Positions 39,555-47,902 of a stretch of DNA of 64,000 nt are shown here, in pieces. Numbering within the stretch: the stretch's first letter is position 1; each line of letters begins with the position of its first letter. The DNA comes from Neisseriaceae bacterium (GTDB lineage: Bacteria > Pseudomonadota > Gammaproteobacteria > Burkholderiales > Chromobacteriaceae). The notes under the pieces are model-generated. The model did not search any database. It was not told where the DNA came from and worked only from the letters and a program-made list of their open reading frames with translations. The stretch covers positions 1 through 64,000 of the forward strand of contig JAIYAC010000008.1 of assembly GCA_027489245.1 (NCBI GenBank). Reading direction: 5' to 3'. The translations under genes were made by a program, and so were the position numbers.

Positions 39555-40175
39555 TTACAGGCCCAGGCGCGCGGGGTCGCCCTTGCCCTGGCGAATCAGC
39601 GCCACGCCGTCGGTCATGTCGATAACAGTGGTGGGCTCGGTGCCGCACCAGCCTCCATCGATCACCAGGTCCACCAGATGTTCCAGCCGCTCGCGGATTT
39701 CGTAAGGGTCGGTCAGCGGCGCGTCGTCACCCGGCAGCTGCAGGGTACAGGACAAAATGGGCTCGCCCAGCTCTGCCAGCAGCGCCAGCGCCACGGCGTG
39801 GTCTGGCACGCGCAGGCCGATGGTGGCGCGCTTGGGGTGCAGCGTGCGCTTGGGCACGTCGCGGCTGGCTTCCAGAATAAAGGTGAAGCTGCCCGGCGTG
39901 GCGGCCTTCAGCAGCCGAAACTGGCCGTTGTCCACGCGGGCATAGGCCGCCAGCGACGACAAGTCGGCGCACACCAGCGTCAGGTGGTGCTTGAGGTCGA
40001 TCTGGCGGATGGCCAGCAGGCGCTCCATGGCTTTCTTGTCGCCCAGGTGGCAGCCCAGCGCGTAACAGGAATCGGTGGGGTACACCACCACGCCGCCGTC
40101 GCGGATGATCTTGGCGGCTTCGCGTATCAGCCGCGCCTGCGGGTTTTCCGGGTGAATCATGAAGAACTGGGACAT
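39555..40175 (-). CDS. L-threonylcarbamoyladenylate synthase-like (Sua5/YciO/YrdC)
   Basis: AAKIIRDGGVVVYPTDSCYALGCHLGDKKAMERLLAIRQ; TIGLRVPDHAVALALL. Confidence 0.9.
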   Translation of the reverse strand: MSQFFMIHPENPQARLIREAAKIIRDGGVVVYPTDSCYALGCHLGDKKAMERLLAIRQIDLKHHLTLVCADLSSLAAYARVDNGQFRLLKAATPGSFTFILEASRDVPKRTLHPKRATIGLRVPDHAVALALLAELGEPILSCTLQLPGDDAPLTDPYEIRERLEHLVDLVIDGGWCGTEPTTVIDMTDGVALIRQGKGDPARLGL

Positions 40176-40179
40176 GGCA

Positions 40180-41076
40180 TTAGCTCGCTAGGTTGGCCGC
40201 GGGGTTGGCCGCAGGGTTGGCCGCAGGCTGCTGGATGCGCGCGGCCAACGGTAGCCAGACCGGCTGGCAGATAGGGGGCAGCGGCTGGGTGCTGCCGACG
40301 TCGCGCCCACCCTCGCCCGGCGCGTGAAAGTCGCTGCCGGCGCTGGCGTACAGCTCGTGGCGCTGGGCGTGCAGGGCAAACTTGATCATGTCGTCCAGGC
40401 TGTGGCTGCCGCTGGCAATTTCGATGGCTTCGCCGCCGGCGGCCTTGAAATCCAGAATCAGCCGCTCGATCAGCGTGCGCCCCATATCGTAGCGCCCCGG
40501 GTGGGCGATCACCGCCATGCCGCCGGCGGCGCGTATCCACGCCACAGCGTCTTCCAGGCTGGCCCACTCGTGCGGCACGTAGCCGGGCTTGCCGGCGGTG
40601 AGGTATTTGCGGAACACGGTTTTCACGTCTTTGACCTCGCCGCTTTGCACCAGATAGCGGGCAAAGTGGGTGCGGCCAACCATTTCCGGGTTACCGGCAA
40701 AGCGCATGGCACCATCGAACGCGCCGTGGATACCGGCTTTTTCCAGCGAGGCCGACATCTGGCGCGCACGCTCTACGCGGCCATCGCGGATGGATTGCAG
40801 CCCGGCTTGCAGTACCGGGTTGGCCGCATCGATGCCCAGGCCAACAATGTGCACGGTATGGCGCTGCTGCCAGCTGACCGATACCTCGACGCCGTTCAGA
40901 AAAGGCACGCCGCAGGCGGCCGCGGTGGCGGCAGCCTCGGCCAGGCCGGCGGTGCAGTCGTGGTCGGTGAGCGCCAGCAGGGTGGCGCCGCGCTCGGCGG
41001 CACGGCGTATCACCTCGGCCGGGGGGAGCCCGCCGTCGGACGCGGTGGAGTGAAAGTGCAGGTCAATGCTGTTCAT
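40180..41076 (-). CDS. PHP-domain phosphoesterase (YciV/TrpH-like)
   Basis: MNSIDLHFHSTASDGGLPPAEVIRRAAERGATLLALTDHDCTAG; C-terminal PAANPAANPAANLAS. Confidence 0.92.
   Translation of the reverse strand: MNSIDLHFHSTASDGGLPPAEVIRRAAERGATLLALTDHDCTAGLAEAAATAAACGVPFLNGVEVSVSWQQRHTVHIVGLGIDAANPVLQAGLQSIRDGRVERARQMSASLEKAGIHGAFDGAMRFAGNPEMVGRTHFARYLVQSGEVKDVKTVFRKYLTAGKPGYVPHEWASLEDAVAWIRAAGGMAVIAHPGRYDMGRTLIERLILDFKAAGGEAIEIASGSHSLDDMIKFALHAQRHELYASAGSDFHAPGEGGRDVGSTQPLPPICQPVWLPLAARIQQPAANPAANPAANLAS
40191..40225 (+). repeat. Triple tandem (12-bp period) of GGTTGGCCGC motif in 3' end of PHP gene
   Basis: GGTTGGCCGC-gg-GGTTGGCCGC-ag-GGTTGGCCGCA. Confidence 0.95.
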
Positions 41077-41299
41077 CAGGGCCTTTGTTTGCCGCCTGGG
41101 CCTGGCGTGCGGCTTCGCGCAGCTGCCAGGCGGCCAGCTTCTGGCGGTGTTCACTGACCGCAGAATCGTAAATATCCCAGACGCAGGGCTGGCAGCCGCT
41201 ATGGCAGCAGGCGTAGTCGTCCGGTGCTTCGGGGGGCGCTGGCTGCGGGTCGAAGTCGTCGTCGAACGCTTCGGGGCCGATGGCTTGCAGGGTACTCAC
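41063..41299 (-). CDS. Small oxidoreductase-like domain protein (Cys-rich)
   Basis: EAPDDYACCHSGCQPCVWDIYDSAVSEHRQKLAAW; GTG start proposed. Confidence 0.75.
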   Translation of the reverse strand: MSTLQAIGPEAFDDDFDPQPAPPEAPDDYACCHSGCQPCVWDIYDSAVSEHRQKLAAWQLREAARQAQAANKGPDEQH

Positions 41300-41514
41300 G
41301 CTGCGGCTACCACCTTGATGGTAAAGCCGTCGCCGGACACCAGCTGGCCTACGCGGATCTTGTTGGTCTTGCGCAGCTCTACCTGGCCGTCTACCAGCAC
41401 ATTGCCCTCGGCAATAAAGTGTTTGGCCATGCCGCCGGTGTCGCACACACCGCAGGTTTTCAGCAGGTCGCACAGCGGGATGTAGTCGCCGCTCAGTTCG
41501 TAGATTTCGTTCAT
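41296..41514 (-). CDS. S4-domain RNA-binding protein (YbcJ-like)
   Basis: YIPLCDLLKTCGVCDTGGMAKHFIAEGNVLVDGQVELRKTNKIRVGQLVSG. Confidence 0.88.
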   Translation of the reverse strand: MNEIYELSGDYIPLCDLLKTCGVCDTGGMAKHFIAEGNVLVDGQVELRKTNKIRVGQLVSGDGFTIKVVAAA

Positions 41515-41557
41515 GGTTCTGTTCACAGGGGTTGTACACACCGCCTTTTGACAGGGC

Positions 41558-41734
41558 TGTGTGCCGGCTGTGGACAATTGCCACAAGCCTTTGTTTGTTC
41601 TTGCCATTTTCTGGCTGACTATTTTTTCAGCAGCCACTTTTTACTTTCCACACCGCAGCGGGACAGGCTTGTGCACCGGCTGTGGACAAAGCGCCTAACT
41701 GGCTGAGCCATAAGGCGAAAGCCACGCCTGCCTA
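41558..41734 (+). repeat. Modular TGTG / TGTGGAMAA / A6-or-T6 repeat, units 1 and 5
   Basis: TGTGTGCCGGC-TGTGGACAA...ATTTTTT (41569, A at 41621); TGTGCACCGGC-TGTGGACAA...TAAAAAAC (41681, A at 41734). Confidence 0.6.
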
Positions 41735-42292
41735 AAAAACAGGCAGCTGCGGCAGTACGCGCCGCAGCGCCGCCCACGCGGCGGCCTGGCGCTGCGCCCC
41801 CTGCCCTGCCACCAGCTGATACGGCACGCCGGCTGCCTGCAACGCTTCGCGGTACAGGCCAAACAGCCAGTCGCGGCTATCGGGGTGGCTGCGTAGCGGG
41901 TCCGGCTGCCATGGCAGGTCGGGTGCGGTGAGCAGCGTCTGCGTGTAGCTGTGCGGCTGGTTGATGGCCAGCAGTGCCGGCTCGGCCTGGCCAAAGGCGA
42001 CCTCGGCCCAGATACGGCAGGTCAGCACCGTGGTATCACACAACAATACCGTGGCACCGGCGTCGCAGGCGGCCTGCTCGGCGGCCAGCTGCCCGCGGGC
42101 AATGGCCAGGATATCGGCAGCAGCGGGCTGGTAGGGCCGATGGGCATAGTAGGCGCGGGCGTACTCTGCCACCGCTACCGCCGCCACACCGTGCTGCTGC
42201 AGCCGGCTGGCCAGCTGCGCGGCCAACGTGCTTTTACCGCAGGATTCGGGGCCGACAATGGCAATGCGTACAGGGGAGCAAACGTCAGACAT
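41732..42292 (-). CDS. NadR/Ttd14-like AAA domain ATPase
   Basis: VRIAIVGPESCGKSTLAAQLASRLQQHGVAAVAVAEYARAYYA P-loop. Confidence 0.85.
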   Translation of the reverse strand: MSDVCSPVRIAIVGPESCGKSTLAAQLASRLQQHGVAAVAVAEYARAYYAHRPYQPAAADILAIARGQLAAEQAACDAGATVLLCDTTVLTCRIWAEVAFGQAEPALLAINQPHSYTQTLLTAPDLPWQPDPLRSHPDSRDWLFGLYREALQAAGVPYQLVAGQGAQRQAAAWAALRRVLPQLPVF

Positions 42293-42384
42293 ATGCCGCC
42301 TATTATACGCGGCAACCGCCCTGCCCTGTTACCCGCCTGCAGCACAGGCCCGCACGCCTGGCCTGGCTATCCACAGTATGCGTA

Positions 42385-42435
42385 AAAACGCCCACATCCT
42401 GTGGGAGCAAGGGTGTGGGCGGGCTGTGGAAAAGC
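42385..42435 (+). repeat. 51-bp hairpin-containing direct repeat, copy 1
   Basis: AAAACGCCCACATCCTGTGGGAGCAAGGGTGTGGGCGGGCTGTGGAAAAGC. Confidence 0.95.
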
Positions 42436-42773
42436 ATCACAAGTTCATGTTTTATCGAAACAAAACACCAGCAGCCTATTTTTTAAGCAAGTCCTGCGTA
42501 GCATGCCACACCTTGGCCATTCCCACGCTGCCAGACACACCGTGGTAACAGATCAAGCCAAAACGCCCACACCCTGTGGGAGCAAGGGTGTGGGCGGGCT
42601 GTGGAAAAGCCAGGCAAGTCCTTGAAACAGCAGGCACAAAGCGCGGGTGACTATTTTTTAATCACCCACCGTGCTTTATGCACGCCAGCGCTGGAAAGCG
42701 CTGTGGGGTGGTTGTGGACAAATGCGGTAAACCCATGACGCACAATGCTTTTCCGGCACTGCACATTTTTTAA
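42414..42773 (+). repeat. Modular TGTG / TGTGGAMAA / T6 repeat, units 2, 3 and 4
   Basis: TGTGGAMAA at 42425, 42600 and 42713, with ATTTTTT at 42478, 42653 and 42765. Confidence 0.65.
42560..42610 (+). repeat. 51-bp hairpin-containing direct repeat, copy 2
   Basis: Same as copy 1 with one T-to-C difference; stem CGCCCACACCC/GGGTGTGGGCG. Confidence 0.95.
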
Positions 42774-43768
42774 TCAGCCAGCGAGACTTCTCCGCGCAGA
42801 TTAGCGGCCCACGCCTGGCGCAAAGCTTCTGCGCCAAGGCCCTGCGACAGCAGGTAAAGCAGCTTGGCGTTGGCCGCTTCCGGCGTCATGTCGCCACCGG
42901 CTAGCGCGCCGGCCTGCGCCAGCGGCTGGCTGGCGGCGTAGGCACCCACTTCTACGGCGCCTTTGCCGCACTGGGTCAGATTGACCACCAGACAGCCGCG
43001 CGCGCTGGCCACGCGCACGCCGTCCAGCAGCGCGGCGTCGTCTGGCGTGTTGCCGTTGCCGTAGCTGTGCAGGATGGAAGCCTGCGGGGTATCTGCGGCC
43101 AACCAGCGGCCAAAGTCGCCCGCCATGCTGCCTGGCAGCAAAAAGCCGCTGCGGATGCTGGCCGGCTGCGGCAGCACGGCGCGGAAGCTGCCACTGCCAC
43201 GGCGCCACTGTGCGGTGTCCCAGCCAGCGTGAATGCCAAAGCGGGCCAGCGGCGCGGCGTTGGGGCTATCAAAGCCGGCAAAGCTGGCGGCGTCTACCTT
43301 GCGCGCACGGCAGCCGCGCAGCAGCAGGCGGTTGAAGGCGATGGCCACCTCGTGCAGCGCAGGCTGGCAGGCAGCCTCGATGGCGTCGGCCAGGTTGCCC
43401 CAGCCATCGCTGCGCGGGTGGCCCAGCGGCAGCTGCGAGCCGGTCACGATCACCGGCTTGGCCAGGTTTTCCAGCGCAAAGGCCAGCACGCTGGCGGTGT
43501 AGGCCATGGTGTCGGTGCCGTGGATCACCACGAAACCGTCGTAACGGTCGTACGCCGCCGCCAGGTCGGCTACCAGCTTTTGCCAGTCGGCCACGGTAAT
43601 GGCCGACGAGTCGATCAGCTGCGGGTATTCCACCACATCCCAGCTAACGCCGTCGCGTGCCAGGCGCTGCAGCTGGGCGGGCAGGTAGCCCGGCACGGGT
43701 GCCAGGCCAGCGGGGGTGGGGGCCATGCCGATGGTGCCACCGGTGTAAAGAATCAACAGTTTGCTCAC
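42770..43768 (-). CDS. L-asparaginase (type I)
   Basis: LLILYTGGTIGMAPTPAGL; GFVVIHGTDTMAYTASVLAFALENLAKPVIVTGSQLPL. Confidence 0.93.
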   Translation of the reverse strand: MSKLLILYTGGTIGMAPTPAGLAPVPGYLPAQLQRLARDGVSWDVVEYPQLIDSSAITVADWQKLVADLAAAYDRYDGFVVIHGTDTMAYTASVLAFALENLAKPVIVTGSQLPLGHPRSDGWGNLADAIEAACQPALHEVAIAFNRLLLRGCRARKVDAASFAGFDSPNAAPLARFGIHAGWDTAQWRRGSGSFRAVLPQPASIRSGFLLPGSMAGDFGRWLAADTPQASILHSYGNGNTPDDAALLDGVRVASARGCLVVNLTQCGKGAVEVGAYAASQPLAQAGALAGGDMTPEAANAKLLYLLSQGLGAEALRQAWAANLRGEVSLAD

Positions 43769-43785
43769 GCGCCATGCTCCTTATG

Positions 43786-43819
43786 AAAAAACGGCGTCCC
43801 CGGAAGGGTAACGCCGTTT
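43786..43819. terminator. Rho-independent terminator-like hairpin
   Basis: AAACGGCGT...ACGCCGTTT. Confidence 0.6.
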
Positions 43820-43828
43820 GGATGTGCA

Positions 43829-45151
43829 TTACAGATTGTGTACCAGAATGCCCAGAATCAACACCGGGGCCAGGTAGCGGCAGAAACCGCGCATGGCACG
43901 CAGCCACAGCGGGTTACGCCCGCCCGGTGCCAGCTCGCCCTGCACGACCGGCCAGACACGCCAGCCCACGAACACCGCCAGCAGTACCTCGCCCAGCGGC
44001 ATCAGCAGATTGGACGTGATGTAGTCCAGCAGGTCGAAAACACCCTTGCCGAACACGGTGTATTCGCGCCAGATACCCAGCGACAGCGACGCCGGAATAC
44101 CCAGCAGAAACACGCCGGCAGACACCAGCAGCGCGGCACGGCGGCGTGGCAGCTTGAATTCGTCCATTACCGCGCTCACCACCACCTCCAGCAGCGATAC
44201 CGACGAGGTCAGCGCCGCCACCAGCAGCAGGCAGAAGAACAGCACGGCAAACAGCTGGCCACCGGCCATCTGGGCAAACACCGCCGGCATGGTGATAAAG
44301 GTGAGCCCCGGGCCGGCGGACGGGTCGAAGCCAAAGGCGAACACCGCAGGCAGCACCATCAGGCCGGCCAGGAAGCAGGTCATCACGGTCAGGGCGATCA
44401 CCCACAGCGAGGAGCCCAGCAGCGGGGTGTCGCGGCCAACGTAAGAGCCATAGGTAATCATCACGCCCATGCCCAGCGACAGCGAGAAAAAGGCCAGGCC
44501 CATGGCGTCGACCAGCATGGTACCGGTGACTTTGCCAAAATCCGGCGTCAGGAAATACAGCAGGCCATCCATGGCGCCTGGCAGCGTGAGGCCACGCACG
44601 ATCAGCACCAGCATCAGCACAAACAGGGCCGGCATCAGAAACTTGGACAGGTTCTCGATGCCCTTCTGCACGCCGCCCAGCACCACGGCCAGCGTCAGGC
44701 CGGCAAACAGGCCATGGTAGATCAGCGGCTGTACCGGGTCGGTAATAAAGCCATTAAAGGTATCGCCCAGCACCTTGGCATCGCTGGTCAGGATGCTACC
44801 GCTGAGCGACTTGCCGATATAGGCGATAGTCCAGCCACCGACCACACTATAGAAAGAGTAAATCAGGAAGCACACCAGCACGCCGGTAAAGCCCACCCAC
44901 GGCCAGGCACGGCCGCCCAGCTGGCGAAAGCTGCCCACGGCATTGCTGTTGGCCGCACGGCCCAGCGCCATTTCGCCCAGCATCAACGCCAGGCCCACGG
45001 TCATGCAAATGAGCAAGTAAATAAACAGGAACGCACCACCGCCATTGGTGGCCGCCACGTACGGAAACTTCCAGATGGCCCCCAGGCCGATGGCGGAACC
45101 CGCCGCAGCAAGAATAAAACCGAGGCGCGAGCCCCATTGAGATCGAGACAT
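43829..45151 (-). CDS. Sodium-dependent transporter (SNF/NSS family)
   Basis: SQWGSRLGFILAAAGSAIGLGAIWKFPYVAATNGGGAFLFIYLL. Confidence 0.95.
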   Translation of the reverse strand: MSRSQWGSRLGFILAAAGSAIGLGAIWKFPYVAATNGGGAFLFIYLLICMTVGLALMLGEMALGRAANSNAVGSFRQLGGRAWPWVGFTGVLVCFLIYSFYSVVGGWTIAYIGKSLSGSILTSDAKVLGDTFNGFITDPVQPLIYHGLFAGLTLAVVLGGVQKGIENLSKFLMPALFVLMLVLIVRGLTLPGAMDGLLYFLTPDFGKVTGTMLVDAMGLAFFSLSLGMGVMITYGSYVGRDTPLLGSSLWVIALTVMTCFLAGLMVLPAVFAFGFDPSAGPGLTFITMPAVFAQMAGGQLFAVLFFCLLLVAALTSSVSLLEVVVSAVMDEFKLPRRRAALLVSAGVFLLGIPASLSLGIWREYTVFGKGVFDLLDYITSNLLMPLGEVLLAVFVGWRVWPVVQGELAPGGRNPLWLRAMRGFCRYLAPVLILGILVHNL

Positions 45152-45527
45152 ACAGACTTCACTTCCAAACGGTAACGAAACAGGGCTGCCGGTAAGCACC
45201 CCACGCAAGCGCCACGCTGCCGGTAAGCATCATGGCGATTCACACGCTCGTTGCCGGTCTTGCCACGGCGGGTAGCACGGGCAAGGTCCTGCAGCAGCCG
45301 GGTAGGCTGGCCCTGGGTGCAGGCCACCGGGCAGCCAGGTTGGCCGCGGGTGCCACGCAGGCGGGCGGAACGCACTGGCCCTAAAAAGCCAGAACCGCCA
45401 GCGGCACAGCCTGCCTGGCGGTTTTGTATACGAAATACAGTACATAAAATACCATGGCGCCGCTTTTGCGTCAGCCACAGCCTTGCCTAGCCCCGCTGCT
45501 ATGCGTATACTCGCGCTTCACCTGAGT

Positions 45528-45601
45528 GCGGGTGTAGCTCAATGGTAGAGCAGAAGCTTCCCAAGCTTACGACGAGGGTTCGATTCCCTTCACCCGCTCC
45601 A
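45528..45601 (+). tRNA. tRNA-Gly (anticodon CCC)
   Basis: GCGGGTG...CACCCGC-T-CCA; anticodon loop TTCCCAA; GGTTCGATTCC. Confidence 0.93.
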
Positions 45602-45631
45602 TCCTGCCTTATCAATCACGCCGCAGACCCA

Positions 45632-47812
45632 ATGCCCATGAAATGGAACTCTGGCCGGCTATGGCTCAAAACCGCTGTCTATAGTCTCGTTGCCCTGGTT
45701 TCGCTGCTGGCCATCGGGCTGATTCTGTTTTTCCTGCGTTTCGATAGCCAAAGCGTACGCAACAACCTGCAAAACTCGCTGGCAGACACCCAACGCACCG
45801 TTACCATCAACGGCAAGATTTCCCCCATGCTGTTCCCCTCGCCTGGCCTGGCCATTGGCGGGCTGGAAGTGAGCGAGCCTGGCAGCAAGGCATCTTTTGC
45901 GCGTATCGGCGAAGTAGAAGCCCGCCTGGCCTGGCTACCCTTGCTGTTTGGCGAGCTGGAAATCACCCACCTGTCGCTGCACGACACGCAGTTGGACCTG
46001 GTGCGTAACAGCGATGGCAATATGAACTTTGCCGATCTGCTGCGCCGCCGTAAAACCAGCAAATTCAAGCTGGACCTGGACACCATGACCCTGCGTGGCA
46101 CCAGCATGACGCTGTCCGACCGCGTAAACGGCCGCCTGAGCCGCCTGGAAGAAGGCAGCCTGGACATCGAAGGGCTGAAGTCTGACGCACGGCTGTCGTT
46201 CGGTGGCCGTATCGTTAGCGACAACCACGTCGTCAGCGTCGCCGTCAAAGCACCGTTTACCCGCCAGGATGACCAGGTCAGCATCGACCAGCTGGACGCA
46301 CTGGCCATCAGCAGCACCGACAAGCTGGGCGAAGTACGCCTGGGGGCGGAAGGCCGCCTGAAGCTGAACTTTGGCACCCTGCTGGCCAGCGGCGAGGACA
46401 TCAAACTGACGCTGGACACCTCGCTGCCCAAAGGCCATGCCGAAGCGCGCCTGCCGCAGGTAAGCGCCAGCCTGACCGAGCTGTCCACCCCGGCTGCCGC
46501 CATTACCGGTTCGGTGAATTACGCCCGCACGCAATACCGTTTTTCCAGCCAGCTGGCTGAAATCAAGCTGAATCGTGAAGGCGCATTTGCCGACCAGATG
46601 CTGGGCAACTTTGCCTGGTCGGTAGGTGGCCACGCCATCAACATGAACCTGCGCGCACCGCTGAGCCTGGCGGCCTACCACCAGCTGCGCCTGGAGCCGC
46701 TGGCACTAACCGCCCACCTGAAAACGCCGGTGCTGCCACGCGGCCAACTACAGGCGTCGCTGCAAGGCGCACTGGATGGCGACCTGGCCGAAAGCCGGCT
46801 GAACCTGCGCGTAGCGGGCCAGCTGGACGGCGCTGCGCTGGCGGCCACCGCCACGCAGTACGGTTTCTTGCAGCCACGCCACGAAGCCACGCTGACGGTA
46901 GGCAAGCTGGACCTGAACCGCTATCTGCCGGAAAACCAAGCCGAAAAAGCCGTGGCGCTGTTCCAGAACGGCACGCCTTTCCGCCTGGACTGGATGGATT
47001 TCCTGAATGTGGACGGCAAGCTGTCGGTGGGCGAGCTGGCCATGGGCCGCTTCCGCATTAAAGGCATTACCGCCGATATCAAGGCACGGCCGGAAAGCAT
47101 CACGCTGGACCAGCTGGGCGCAGAGATCTACGACGGCAAGCTCAAGGGCAGCATGAAGCTGCTGCGCGACAAAGAGCCACGCGTGGAGCTGTCGCAGCAG
47201 CTGATCGGCATGCAGATCAAACCACTGATGCTGGACCTGTTCGACTTCAACCGCGTGGAAGGTGCCAGCAACGGCTGGGTACAGCTGAACGCCCACGGCA
47301 ACTCGCTGGCTGCGCTGCGCAATACGCTGAGCGGCAAAGTGGCGGTGCGGCTGGAAAAAGGCGCGCTCACCGGCATCGACCTGGTCTCGGCCCTGCGCGA
47401 CCTGCCGGGCGAGCTGAAAGACTGGAACAACAACACCATGGTGGCGCAGGCAGACCAGAAAACCACCTTCTCGGCCCTGTCGGCCGGGTTCGAGCTGGAC
47501 AACGGCATTGCCCGCAATCAGGACTTGAACCTGGAATCGTCGCTGGTGAATGTGAAAGGCGGGGGCAAGTTCGACCTGACGCAGAGTATTGTGGACTACA
47601 CGCTGAATGTGCGCGCCAACCCGCAAGCCTTCAAGCAGCTGAACGGCATTAATGTACCGCTGAAAATCACCGGCCAGATCAACAAGCCCACCTACTCGCT
47701 GGACTTCAACGCCATGGTAAAAGGCAAGAAAACCGAAGGCGAAAAGCAGCAGGCGCTGAAAAAAGAGCTGACCAAACAGATCACCACCATCCTGCCAGGC
47801 AGCAAGCAGTAA
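45632..47812 (+). CDS. AsmA-family protein
   Basis: N-terminal TM and AsmA-like repeats; GKISPMLFPSPGLAIGGLEVSEP; C-terminal VKGGGKFDLTQSIVDYTLNVRANP. Confidence 0.88.
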   Translation: MPMKWNSGRLWLKTAVYSLVALVSLLAIGLILFFLRFDSQSVRNNLQNSLADTQRTVTINGKISPMLFPSPGLAIGGLEVSEPGSKASFARIGEVEARLAWLPLLFGELEITHLSLHDTQLDLVRNSDGNMNFADLLRRRKTSKFKLDLDTMTLRGTSMTLSDRVNGRLSRLEEGSLDIEGLKSDARLSFGGRIVSDNHVVSVAVKAPFTRQDDQVSIDQLDALAISSTDKLGEVRLGAEGRLKLNFGTLLASGEDIKLTLDTSLPKGHAEARLPQVSASLTELSTPAAAITGSVNYARTQYRFSSQLAEIKLNREGAFADQMLGNFAWSVGGHAINMNLRAPLSLAAYHQLRLEPLALTAHLKTPVLPRGQLQASLQGALDGDLAESRLNLRVAGQLDGAALAATATQYGFLQPRHEATLTVGKLDLNRYLPENQAEKAVALFQNGTPFRLDWMDFLNVDGKLSVGELAMGRFRIKGITADIKARPESITLDQLGAEIYDGKLKGSMKLLRDKEPRVELSQQLIGMQIKPLMLDLFDFNRVEGASNGWVQLNAHGNSLAALRNTLSGKVAVRLEKGALTGIDLVSALRDLPGELKDWNNNTMVAQADQKTTFSALSAGFELDNGIARNQDLNLESSLVNVKGGGKFDLTQSIVDYTLNVRANPQAFKQLNGINVPLKITGQINKPTYSLDFNAMVKGKKTEGEKQQALKKELTKQITTILPGSKQ

Positions 47813-47830
47813 GCTGGCGGCGTATGAAAT

Positions 47831-47866
47831 AAGGTTGGCCGCATTAGCATGCGGCCAACCTTTTTT
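47831..47866. terminator. Inverted GGTTGGCCGC motif pair forming a terminator
   Basis: AAGGTTGGCCGCAT-tagc-ATGCGGCCAACCTTTTTT; 14-bp perfect stem between convergent genes. Confidence 0.9.
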
Positions 47867-47902
47867 CATGCTCCCTGCCCGCCATGGCGGGCAGGCTACC
47901 GG

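Noticed and set aside
42385-42610. CRISPR array
   Set aside because: Only two repeat copies 175 bp apart, with no regular spacers and no cas genes in the window
43838-45175. 445-aa plus-strand ORF antisense to the SNF transporter; similarly 48092-49585 and 49942-51435
   Set aside because: Biased His/Gln-rich composition typical of reverse-complement reading of membrane or GC-rich genes
31956-47849. Several ORFs beginning MRPT(L/F) in the ORF track (e.g. 34778, 35514, 37635, 47849)
   Set aside because: ATGCGGCCAACCTT, the dispersed motif, creates a spurious ATG CGG CCA ACC start; these ORFs overlap real genes or terminators and are not credible proteins. (The MRPT in TrpS is a genuine conserved motif and separate.)
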